Shown here piece by piece: positions 50,777 to 58,833 of a stretch of 64,000 nucleotides of DNA; the stretch's first letter is position 1; the number at the start of each line of letters is the position of its first letter. The notes under the pieces are model-generated. The model was not told where the DNA came from and did not search any database. It worked only from the letters and a program-made list of their open reading frames with translations. The translations under genes and the position numbers were made by a program. This stretch comes from JAFARE01 sp963777285 (GTDB taxonomy: Bacteria; Chloroflexota; Dormibacteria; Aeolococcales; Aeolococcaceae): NCBI GenBank assembly GCA_963777285.1, contig CAVZPR010000001.1, positions 744,001-808,000 on the forward strand. Direction: 5' to 3'.

Positions 50777-51209
50777 ACCAAAGTCGCGGCCAGCCGGAGT
50801 CGTCGAGCTCGCTCACGGCGCACAGCGGCCCGGCCACACCCGCATCCTCCAGCGCGTGGCGCGCGTCGTACGGTGTCGTGCGCGCGGTGGCGATGAGCAC
50901 GTCGTCGACCAGCTCCACCTCCCATCCCAGCTCTTCGAGGCCGCCCGTGCAGAACGCGATCAGTTCGAGGCGGTGACGGAGCCGGTTGCTCAAGGCAGAC
51001 ACCGCGGCGGACGCCGTCACCTCACCCGCGCTCGCGTCGACGTCCGGGTTCTGCGCCTGCTCCAGCTCGTACAAGCGTGTCATCCAGCGCGGCCACGGCG
51101 GTCGCAGCGCGCCGCGAAGCTCGTGCCCGGGCGTGTCGAAGAGCCGGAGCCGCAACGCGACAATCCCGCGCGGCGGTGCGACGACATCGGCGCTGCGCGG
51201 TTCGCTCAC
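50760..51209 (-). CDS. Hypothetical protein downstream of cydA
   Basis: The protein is about 149 aa and soluble. The central part (MTRLYELEQAQNPDVDAS, ALSNRLRHRLELIAF) is probably helical; no motif is recognised. GTG 51209 overlaps the cydA stop (GTGA), so it is translated with cydA. It contains a single cysteine pair in separate positions and no transmembrane segment. Confidence 0.6.
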   Translation of the reverse strand: MSEPRSADVVAPPRGIVALRLRLFDTPGHELRGALRPPWPRWMTRLYELEQAQNPDVDASAGEVTASAAVSALSNRLRHRLELIAFCTGGLEELGWEVELVDDVLIATARTTPYDARHALEDAGVAGPLCAVSELDDSGWPRLWYGGDA

Positions 51210-52651
51210 GGTCCGGTTGCGGCTCCCGAGCTGCCACCCACGGGGCTCGGCTCGTTGTTGGTGATCTGCTGGTTCTGGATCGTGAGCTCGCCGCTGATGA
51301 GGTACGGCTGGCGTGCGTGCTCGCGGATCACGCCCATCACCATCATCATCACGCTGACCACCGCGCCGAGCCCGAGCAGCAGCACCTGGCTGCGCCGCCC
51401 CACCAACCCGGCGCGCAGCTCGTCGCGGCTGGAGGCGCGGAGATACGCGGTCAGCGACCAGAGGCTGAGGAACACCATGGCGAAGAGCGCAGCGACCTTC
51501 CACGGGATGAAGTAGCCGAGCGGATTGAGCAGCCCTCCCTGCCAGAACGGCCGGTCGAGGTGCGCGGCGACGACGTCACCGTACGTCGGCGCGAACCACG
51601 CAGGCAGCGCCGCAAACGCCGTCACCAGCGCCAGCAGCAGCGTGATGAATCCCTGGCGGCGAGTGTGTCTTGCCCCGCTGGCCTTCATGCGCCGCCAGAA
51701 GTAGGCCGTGCCCAGGGTGAAGATGGCACCCAGCAGCGTGATCTGCGCGAGGAAGACGTTGCTGAGGTCTCCGAACATCATGTCGAACCACGCGGGATTC
51801 GCGTGCAGCTGCACTTCCTTGGCGTACGAGTAGCCAACCCAGGGCTGCAGCAGCGTCAGGCCCACGGCGAAGACCGCGCCCCACTGCGCCGCCCAGTCCC
51901 AGTAGCGCGCCTCGCGCGCTTCGGGTGGCTCCGAACCTCCCGTGGCCGCCGCCATGGCGCCGACGGACGCGGCCGGCGCGGCGCCGGAGACGGTGCGGCG
52001 CACCCTCTCCAGACGGCGGGTGGCGCGCAGATAACGAAACGCCCCCACAAACGCCACCGCGGCGCCCGCCCAGGCGATGTTGCCGATGGTGCGATGCACC
52101 GTGAGCGGCAGCTGTGTGGGGTTGAGGATCTGGTTCAGGATGTTGACGTCCCCGCCGTTGGGCGTGAGCATGAACGACGCCACCGCGTCGATGAAGAACA
52201 TCTGCCACCACTGCACGATGTTGAGCAGGATGAGCATGCCCAGCCGCGCTCGCCGGTGCGCTGCGAGCCGCTGCCAGTTGGCATACAGCGTGTAGATCAT
52301 CACGATCTCGAAGACGAACGCGATGCCTTCCACGAAGAACATCCAGAACGTGACCTGCTGCAGCGCGATGAAGAACTTGCCCCACACGCCGGCGAGCACG
52401 AAGATGACGAAGAAGACCGCCAGCGCCGAGCCGAAGCTGAAGACGTAGACGGAGCTCTGCACCAGGCCATGGGCGAGGCGTTCGTGGCGCTCGTCGCCGC
52501 TGCGCCGCGCCAGCGCTACCGACTCGCTGACGATCGCCAGCGACGAGGCGCCGATGAGGTACGCGGCGATCTGGATGTGGAGGAGGATCACCACGGCCAC
52601 CAGCAGGCCGTTGGTGACGAGGTCGCCGCCGATCTGGTTGAGCTGGTTCAT
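51206..52651 (-). CDS. Cytochrome bd-like oxidase subunit I (CydA)
   Basis: This is an integral membrane protein of about 481 aa with about nine helices. Residues expected to bind haems are kept: His25 (VVILLHIQIA), Glu108 and Glu115 (FFVEGIAFVFEIV), and His186 (NPTQLPLTVHRTIGN). The classical Q-loop GRQPW and an obvious Met393 equivalent are not seen. No CydB gene is nearby; instead a second CydA-like gene lies upstream (54638). This fits CydAA'-type or quinol-site-lacking bd families rather than CydAB. It starts 1 bp after the cytochrome b stop. Confidence 0.82.
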   Translation of the reverse strand: MNQLNQIGGDLVTNGLLVAVVILLHIQIAAYLIGASSLAIVSESVALARRSGDERHERLAHGLVQSSVYVFSFGSALAVFFVIFVLAGVWGKFFIALQQVTFWMFFVEGIAFVFEIVMIYTLYANWQRLAAHRRARLGMLILLNIVQWWQMFFIDAVASFMLTPNGGDVNILNQILNPTQLPLTVHRTIGNIAWAGAAVAFVGAFRYLRATRRLERVRRTVSGAAPAASVGAMAAATGGSEPPEAREARYWDWAAQWGAVFAVGLTLLQPWVGYSYAKEVQLHANPAWFDMMFGDLSNVFLAQITLLGAIFTLGTAYFWRRMKASGARHTRRQGFITLLLALVTAFAALPAWFAPTYGDVVAAHLDRPFWQGGLLNPLGYFIPWKVAALFAMVFLSLWSLTAYLRASSRDELRAGLVGRRSQVLLLGLGAVVSVMMMVMGVIREHARQPYLISGELTIQNQQITNNEPSPVGGSSGAATGP

Positions 52652-52652
52652 C

Positions 52653-53894
52653 TCACAGGTTGTAGAGGCGGTTCACGCCCAGCACGGCGAGGAAGATCAC
52701 GGTGAAGATCACGAAGAGCGCGGGTACCAGCACCTCGGGACGGCGCGTCGGTCTGCGCTCCGTCGACCGGTCCAGGAAGGGCAGCAGCAGGAAGGCCGCC
52801 GCGCCGCCGAGCACGATGACGAAGATGCCCACGGCGATCAGCGGATCGTGCGGGGTGAGCACCAGGAACTGGTCCAGCGGCAGGTAGAACCACTCCGGCG
52901 TGGGCACGTAGGTGAGTGTCGCGGGGTTCGCCGCCGGATCAAGTGGGGCGCCGAAGAGCCGGCCGGCGACGAAGATCAGCGCGATCAACCCCACGCTGAC
53001 GACCGTGTCCTTGAACAGCTGGTCGGGGAAGAAGTCGACCGTCTTCTGGGGCGCCGCGTAGCGCCGCTCGATGCGCTTCGTGGGGTACGGAGGCTCCGCA
53101 TCACGGATGCGCTCACCGATCTCGCGATCGGGGTTGTCGCTCTGCGTGTTGTAGTTGACCCAGGCGCCGAACTCGCCGTGGCGCCGCAGCAGGTAGAGGT
53201 GGCCCCCGATGAAAGAGAAGAGCAGGAACGGCAGCACCCAGATGTGCAGCGCGAAGGTGCGCGTGAGCGTGATCGGCCCCACGAAGCTGCCGCCGCGCCA
53301 CAGCTGCCGCAGGCCGTCGCCGATGAACGGGAAGTAGTGCAGGATGTTGGTGACGACCGTGGAGGTCCAGTACGCGGCCTGGTCCCAGGGCAGCATCGCG
53401 CCGGTGATGGCGAGCCCGAGCACCAGGAAGAAGAGCAGCGCGCCGGACACCCAGTTGAGCTCGCGCGGCCTCTTGTAGCTGGCGCTGAGGAAGGTGCGCA
53501 GCGCGTGCAGCCCGATGATCAGGATGAGCGTGTACGCACCCCAGAGGTGCAGGCCGCGCACCCAGGAGCCGAACGGATCCTGGGTCTGCAGGAAGTTGAG
53601 GCTGCGCCACGCCTCTTCCACCGACGGCACGTAGTCGAGGAGCAGGAAGATGCCGCTGAAGAGCTGCAGCAGGATCAGGGCGAGGGTCGCGCTGCCCAGC
53701 GTGTAGGCCCAGCCACCGCTGTGCGGCACGGCCTCGTACAACCCCTTGTGCAGCAGCTCGGTGGCGCCGGTCCGCTCGTCGAACCACCTGTACATGCGGC
53801 GGAGCACCGGCGTCCGGTCTCCGCGATTCCTCGGCGCAGCAGCGTCCGCCGCCGGCGACGTGACGCGTGGACGATGGGTTTCAGACCTGTTCAT
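52653..53894 (-). CDS. Cytochrome b of a bc-type quinol-oxidising complex
   Basis: The protein is about 413 aa with eight helices. It combines the cytochrome b6-like half (bis-His pairs in HLWGAYTLILIIGLHALRTF and ALHIWVLPFLLFSFIGGHLYL, shown here up to 20 residues) and a C-terminal subunit-IV-like part with TPEWFYLPLDQFL (PEWF motif at the quinol site). ATG 53894 overlaps the Rieske stop by 14 bp; a longer 53996 start would extend far into Rieske. Next comes cydA. No bound c-type haem motif (CxxCH) is present. Confidence 0.93.
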   Translation of the reverse strand: MNRSETHRPRVTSPAADAAAPRNRGDRTPVLRRMYRWFDERTGATELLHKGLYEAVPHSGGWAYTLGSATLALILLQLFSGIFLLLDYVPSVEEAWRSLNFLQTQDPFGSWVRGLHLWGAYTLILIIGLHALRTFLSASYKRPRELNWVSGALLFFLVLGLAITGAMLPWDQAAYWTSTVVTNILHYFPFIGDGLRQLWRGGSFVGPITLTRTFALHIWVLPFLLFSFIGGHLYLLRRHGEFGAWVNYNTQSDNPDREIGERIRDAEPPYPTKRIERRYAAPQKTVDFFPDQLFKDTVVSVGLIALIFVAGRLFGAPLDPAANPATLTYVPTPEWFYLPLDQFLVLTPHDPLIAVGIFVIVLGGAAAFLLLPFLDRSTERRPTRRPEVLVPALFVIFTVIFLAVLGVNRLYNL

Positions 53895-54381
53895 TGAGTG
53901 CGTTCTGAATCTCAAGCACGTGCTCGCCGGTCGACGGGTCGACGGTGATTCGATGGATCCACTGCGGCAGCGGCTGCGGCGGCGGGCCGCCGACATTGGT
54001 GCCGTTGATGTCGTAGAGGCCGCCGTGGCAGGGACACAGGAACTGGCGCAGATTGGCCTGCCAGTGGACGTCGCACTGCATGTGCGAGCAGACGTTGCTC
54101 AGCGCCAGCGTGGTCCCGTCGCCGCGCTTGACGACGTAGACCACGCGCGGCACGGCCGGAGTGGGCCAGCCCTGCTCGCTGGGGACGGCCACCGTCAGCG
54201 GCGTCGGTGTGTCCATGGGGATGCTGTCGATGGCACCGACGCGCACCCAGTACGTGCGCCGCTGGATGAAGAGCGGGCTGAGCAGGAATCCCAAGGCAGG
54301 GATGCTGAGCATCACGCCGATGGCGCCCGCGCCGAGACCGGTGCCACGGATCAGCAGGTCGCGCCGCGAGAGCTTGCGCAT
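53881..54381 (-). CDS. Rieske iron-sulfur protein of the bc-type complex
   Basis: The protein is about 166 aa. A twin-arginine motif (SRRDLLIRG) and one helix (about 15-38) anchor the protein; the soluble domain binds a 2Fe-2S cluster through C98/H100 (NVCSHMQC) and C116/H119 (LCPCHGG), with C103 and C118 positioned for the disulfide. The ATG shares one base with the preceding stop (TGATG). It forms the quinol-oxidising pair with the following cytochrome b. Confidence 0.93.
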   Translation of the reverse strand: MRKLSRRDLLIRGTGLGAGAIGVMLSIPALGFLLSPLFIQRRTYWVRVGAIDSIPMDTPTPLTVAVPSEQGWPTPAVPRVVYVVKRGDGTTLALSNVCSHMQCDVHWQANLRQFLCPCHGGLYDINGTNVGGPPPQPLPQWIHRITVDPSTGEHVLEIQNALNEQV

Positions 54382-54641
54382 CAGCCCACTCCCCCGGTGC
54401 GCACCAGCCCCACGGCCGCAGCAAGCAGCAGGCCCAGCAGCGCGAGCATGGTGGTCACCGCCGCCGCCGTGATGATCGCGCCGGCGCCGCGGTCGCCCGC
54501 GCGCCACACGCGAATGCCTCCGCGCACCGCCCACGCTCCGCCGACGCACATCAGGATGAACATCGCCGCGGCGACGATCGAGAAGTACCAGGCCGCCTGA
54601 AATTGACCCTCGCTCACATCGGCCATCGCGGCGGTGATCAC
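54381..54641 (-). CDS. Small two-helix membrane protein in the CydAA'/bc operon
   Basis: The protein is about 86 aa with hydrophobic segments near 18-40 and 55-80 separated by a basic loop (RGGIRVWRAGDRG). No family is recognised; it could be a small structural subunit of the complex, like CydX or cytochrome b accessory peptides. The ATG overlaps the cydA' stop (ATGA). Confidence 0.65.
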   Translation of the reverse strand: MITAAMADVSEGQFQAAWYFSIVAAAMFILMCVGGAWAVRGGIRVWRAGDRGAGAIITAAAVTTMLALLGLLLAAAVGLVRTGGVG

Positions 54642-55900
54642 GGGTACAGGCTCCCCGACGGATTGAACCGCTGCGCCGCCTGCGCCTGCGTCAGCTCGCC
54701 GTAGACGCCGTAGTTGCCGCGCGCGCTCTCCTTGATGACGCCCATGAGCAGGGAGGTGAGCAGCGCGAAGGCGCCCGCCATGATCAGGGCGCGGCGTCCC
54801 GCGCCCAGACCCGGTTGCGCGGCGCCGTCCATGCGCTCCGCGGGGAGCGGCGTGAGTCGCCAGCGCATCGCGAGGTGCACGGCGGTGACGACCACGGTCG
54901 CGCCGAGGCCGATGAACCGCGCGAACTCCGCGCCGGCAGGCAGCACCGCCGACGGCAGCGAGGCCACGATCATGCCCAGCAGCGAGACGGTGACGGCGAC
55001 GGCTGCGAAGCGATCCCGCTTCGACCGGTCACCGCCCCATCGCGCCTCCGCCCCCAGCGCGACGTTGCCACCGACGAGCACCACGGCGACGAATGCCTCC
55101 TGCAGCACCATCAGCCACGCGGAGTCGCCGGAGACGAGGTTGGTGAAGAACCCCAGCTGCGTGTTGTTCAGCACCAGCATCAGGACGAACCCGTCGACCG
55201 GCATCAGCAGGGCGGTGGCGAGACCGATGCGCAGGTTGATGCGCGCCGCCCAGGCCTGAAAGGCGCGCTCCGCGGGGTCTGCGGCCGATCGCAGCTTCAT
55301 CGCGGCGTACGCGGCGAAGAAGAGCGCGGTCCAGGAGACATTGCCGATGAGCCGGTGGATCAGCAGCGGCCAGTACACCGGGTTGAGCGTCGTGTCCAGG
55401 AGGCCACCGTGGAACGGCGTGATCAGGTATGCGTCCAGCCCCACGATCAGGAACACGAACAGCGTCTGCAGCGTGGCGAGCGCGGTGCCGAGCAACGCGT
55501 GCGTCCTGGCGGCGACCCGGTCCGCGCTGTTGCGATACACGACCAGCAGCGGAGCGATCAGCAGGAACAGCCCGAACGCGAAGGCGATGAGCGGCAGGAG
55601 CACGTTCACCAGGCGGCCGAACTCGTTGCCCCACAAGCCGAGCAGCAGCACCACCGCCGCCACGGCGAACGTCGCCCCCAGGCTGAAGAGCAGGTAGTAG
55701 CTGTTCGCCGCGGCGCGCGCGTATCGCAGCGCGCGTGCGTCTCCTCTGGCGAGCGCGCGCCACTCCATCGCCACGGCCAGCGTGATCGCGCCGACGGAGA
55801 ACTCCGCGATGGCGATGTGCAGGATGAAGATGATCCCCACCGGCAGGCTGTTCCCCAGCAGAGGGAACTGCGGAGGGCTGACCTGCAGGCCGAGCATCAT
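54638..55900 (-). CDS. CydA-like paralogue lacking the acidic haem-ligand pair (CydA')
   Basis: This is an integral membrane protein of about 420 aa with about nine helices. It keeps His28 (IFILHIAIAEF) and His182 (NPVYWPLLIHRLIGN), matching His25/His186 of the CydA at 51206-52651. The helix that carries the two glutamates in CydA is here LPLIAFAFGLFLLIAP (103-117) with no acidic residue. It is therefore likely to lack the haem b595/d site and to act as the structural partner, as A' does in CydAA' oxidases. It lies 21 bp after the stress-protein fusion gene. Confidence 0.78.
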   Translation of the reverse strand: MMLGLQVSPPQFPLLGNSLPVGIIFILHIAIAEFSVGAITLAVAMEWRALARGDARALRYARAAANSYYLLFSLGATFAVAAVVLLLGLWGNEFGRLVNVLLPLIAFAFGLFLLIAPLLVVYRNSADRVAARTHALLGTALATLQTLFVFLIVGLDAYLITPFHGGLLDTTLNPVYWPLLIHRLIGNVSWTALFFAAYAAMKLRSAADPAERAFQAWAARINLRIGLATALLMPVDGFVLMLVLNNTQLGFFTNLVSGDSAWLMVLQEAFVAVVLVGGNVALGAEARWGGDRSKRDRFAAVAVTVSLLGMIVASLPSAVLPAGAEFARFIGLGATVVVTAVHLAMRWRLTPLPAERMDGAAQPGLGAGRRALIMAGAFALLTSLLMGVIKESARGNYGVYGELTQAQAAQRFNPSGSLYP

Positions 55901-55921
55901 GGCGACGCGTGCACGGCGGCG

Positions 55922-57869
55922 CTAGGTGGCTGCCGCGCCGGGCGCCGCTTCCGTCTGCCGCCGCCCCAGCGCGTCGACCACGGGCGCCGTCACCTCGTTG
56001 AAGCCGCCGCGACGCTGCACCTGCGCCCGCGCCTCGGCGATTCCAGCTTCGACGTGCAGCACCGTCACCTCGCTGGCGCGAAGCGCGAAGGCGAGACGTT
56101 CCACCTGCTCCGTGGCCAGGTTGCGCAGGAAGCCGGCGGGGATCCGCTCCAGGCGTTCGACGGCGTCCTCGCTCCAGGGCAGGCGGCGGTGCTGATCGAC
56201 CTGTGGCCCGGTGTGCTTCTCCGGCCCCAGCGGCGCGCGGTGCGGCCCCGCGGCGGCGTCGAGCGCGTCGAGCTCCGGGCGCACGAGGGGTTCCACCACG
56301 TCGACGGTGATCGCAGGCAGGCGGCGCGTCCGTGCGTGCTTCTCCACGATGGCCTTGACGCGACGGCGCAGATAGCCGGCCGGCAGCTGCTGCAGCAGGC
56401 GTCGCGCGTCCACCGTCCAGCCCAGCTTCTGCCCGTCGAACGCGGTGGTCGAGCCGTCACCCTCCTGCGCGGCGCTGCGCAGCAGCGCATCGACGTCTAT
56501 CGCCTCGAAGCCCGAACCGTCACCGCCGCACACGGGACATTCGACAGGCTGCGCAGCGCGGGCCGCGTAGCCGCACGTGCGGCAGACGGCGCGCGCCGCC
56601 TCGGCGGGAGCCTCCTCGAGCATGGCGCGCTCCGCGCCGGCGATCACCGCCGTCACCTCGCGCACGCGCTGCAAGGCGCGGCGGTGCGGCATCAGCTCGT
56701 CGAGCGCGCTGTCCACGTCGCCCGACGCGACGACGCTGTGCCCGCGCTCCGTGCACCAGCGCAGCACGGCGGTGCGCGCCAGCCCCCGCGCCCCGGCGGG
56801 CACCAGCGCCATGCGCTCTTCGGCTTCGGGCGTCCACGCCACCGACTCCTCGGCGCGCACGTCCAGCGGCGGCACGTACGTCGCGCTGCTGATGAGGACG
56901 TCGCATGGTGCGTTGCGCAGCATCTGCGCCGTGTTGCTGCCGATGTCCATGCCGTCGGGCGAATGCACGCCGATCCGGCCGCACACCAGCAGCCACGGCT
57001 TGCGGTCGCGCGCGTAGCGCAGCACGCCGCTCGAACGCCTTGCCGTCGAAGAGGGTGATGCCGAGCTCCACGCCCTGCTCGGCCGCCGTCGCCTGGGCGA
57101 CGCGCAGGTGCGACTCGTAGATCTTGGCCAGGCCCGTGTCGATGATCTCCTCGTGCAGCGCCTCCTGCTCCTTGAAACGGAAGACCTTCGACGCCTTCTC
57201 CGAGAGCACGTCGACGATGCCGTTGAACACGGCGTAGTGCAGGTAGGGGTCGTAGACGGCGACCGCCTCGACGCGCTTGTGCAGCGCCCTGCCCAGCGCC
57301 AGCGCGGTGCGCAGGCCGCCGAATGCCTGCGGCGATCCGTCGACCGCCACGATGATGTCGCCCTCCATCGTCTCGGCGCCGGTGCGCCGCACCACCAGCG
57401 TGTCCGTGCGCAGCCGGCGCACCACCCGGTCGGTGACGCTGCCGAGCGATGACTCCTTGACCGCTCCCGTGCCCAGCGCGCCCATCACCACGAGGTCGTA
57501 GCCGTTTTCGCTGACGTCGGCGACCAGCTCCTCCCAGTTGCGGCCGTCGCGCATTCGCGCCTCGAACTCGATGCCCCGTTCCATGCAGCGGTAGCGGAGC
57601 ACGTCTGTGTAGCTGTCGCTGATCAGCTGCAGGCCGGTGGTGATCAGGCTGTCGTGGATGCGCCGCTGACGCAGCAGCTCGGCTTCATCCTGGTACTCCT
57701 CGGGGAGCGTGTACTCCATCTGCTTGAAGCGGTAGTCGTGCATGCGCCCCGCGTACACGTGCATGCCGACGCAGCGGGCGTTGAATGCGTCGCACAGCGC
57801 CAGGGCGACCGTCGCGGCGGCGTCCGAGTGCTCCGAGTTGTCCAGTGGGACGTAGACGCTTCGGTACAT
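55922..57869 (-). CDS. Tandem universal stress protein fused to PCP_red repeats, interrupted by a +1 frameshift near 57027
   Basis: When one base is removed, the product is about 648 aa. It contains two USP domains (1-150 and 165-345; DLVVMGALGTGAVKESSLGSVTDRVVR is the ATP-binding G-rich loop, cited in part). They are followed by three PCP_red-like helical repeats starting AWTPEAEERMALVPAG, GWTVDARRLLQQLPAG and PWSEDAVERLERIPAGFLR, and a zinc ribbon (CRTCGY...CPVCGG). The first frame ends after LFDGKAFER and the second begins VLRYARDRKPWLLVCG; one surplus C in GCCGC at 57025-57029 explains the break. GGGGGAG precedes ATG 57869. It heads the CydAA'/bc gene run. Confidence 0.83.
57027..57028 (-). 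other. Frameshift site in the stress-protein fusion gene
   Basis: The sense strand reads GAG CGG CGT GCT; dropping one G gives GAG CGC GTG CTG (ERVL), which continues smoothly into the second frame. Confidence 0.7.
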
Positions 57870-57990
57870 CGCTCCCCCAGCCTGGAGACGCTGACTGCCG
57901 GCGACCGCCCGCCGTCACGTGTCCGGCCACCCCCCACGGAGACCGCCGGCTCGGATGATAGCGCGGCGGTCCGCTTTTCCCGGTCGCCGC

Positions 57991-58028
57991 ATTACGACTT
58001 TCATGTGTATTACGATCACCGATTACGC
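57991..58028. repeat. Three ATTACG direct repeats in the divergent spacer
   Basis: ATTACGA at 57991-57997 and 58009-58015 and ATTACGC at 58022-58028 lie in the spacer between the minus-strand stress-protein/CydAA' run and the plus-strand PCP_red gene. The rest of the 257-bp spacer (57870-58126) shows only a TATCAT-like -10 for the minus gene and no other gene. Confidence 0.5.
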
Positions 58029-58126
58029 GACAGCCGTACACGGAGGATCGCGCCACGGGCGAGGAGCCGCGCTGCCCCTTTCCGCATGACGTCGCCGGCG
58101 CCGCGACGCCACCCGAGCACGAGGAT

Positions 58127-58744
58127 GTGCATCGCTGGCACGAGGACGCGCGCCGCACCGCCGACGCGACGGCACGCCGGCATGCGAAGCACAGCCGCAT
58201 CGACGAGGAGCGCGCCGCGTCGATGGCCGCCCGCGCCGTCGAGGCGCGCGCCGAGAGCAAGCAGGTGGACCAGATCGACGAGCGCTTCGTCCGCCAGGTG
58301 CAGCAGAAGCTGGGCTACGGGCACCCGCTGAGCGATCGCACCGGCAGCCTGGAGTTCACCTGGACCCCGGAGGCGGAGAAGCGCCTCGAGCAGGTGCCGG
58401 AGTTCTGCCGCGAGCTCACCCGCTGGCGGGTCGAGTGGACGGCGCACAAGCGCAACCTGGGCAGCACCATCACGCCCGAGATCATGGAGACCAAGTACGC
58501 GATGTGGGGCGAGGTCTCGGCCGCGATCGTGCAGCGGCACGAGGATGCGATGCCGTGGACGGAGTCGAGCCGGCGGCGCCTCGGCGGGATCCCGGAATTC
58601 GTGCGCGGCCAGGTGATCCAGGCGGTCGAGGGCAACGCGCGACGCCTGGGGCTCGATCAGGTCGACGACGCCGTGATCGACGACACGATCGCCCGCTGGA
58701 CGCGCACCGGCGACTTCCACGAAGGGAAGTACGGCTTCCGCTGA
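58127..58744 (+). CDS. PCP_red-domain protein
   Basis: The protein is about 205 aa, soluble and charged. After a basic N-terminus come two repeats of the PCP_red type (the small helical domain of light-independent protochlorophyllide reductase): FTWTPEAEKRLEQVPEFCRE and MPWTESSRRRLGGIPEFVRG. No chlorophyll genes are in view, so the domain has another role here. GTG 58127 is the first standard start, but in-frame sequence back to 58022 (EEPRCPFPHDVAG) also looks coding and has no start; the true N-terminus may lie upstream. It is divergent from the fusion gene that carries the same repeats. Confidence 0.78.
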   Translation: MHRWHEDARRTADATARRHAKHSRIDEERAASMAARAVEARAESKQVDQIDERFVRQVQQKLGYGHPLSDRTGSLEFTWTPEAEKRLEQVPEFCRELTRWRVEWTAHKRNLGSTITPEIMETKYAMWGEVSAAIVQRHEDAMPWTESSRRRLGGIPEFVRGQVIQAVEGNARRLGLDQVDDAVIDDTIARWTRTGDFHEGKYGFR

Positions 58745-58820
58745 CCCGGGCGGGGCGTTTGCAGCCACCGCTGCAATCAGCGTAGGCTTGCAGCATCCGG
58801 GCAGGTGGTGAATCGTTGAG

Positions 58821-58826
58821 AGGAGG
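58821..58826 (+). promoter_or_regulatory. Strong Shine-Dalgarno of the beta-helix gene
   Basis: AGGAGG lies 7 nt before ATG 58834, the best ribosome-binding site in the window, and decides this start over TTG 58816. Confidence 0.8.
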
Positions 58827-58833
58827 TCGTTCC

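Noticed and set aside
55922..58744. Bacteriochlorophyll biosynthesis locus based on PCP_red domains
   Set aside because: No BchL, BchN, BchB catalytic part or other pigment genes are in the window.
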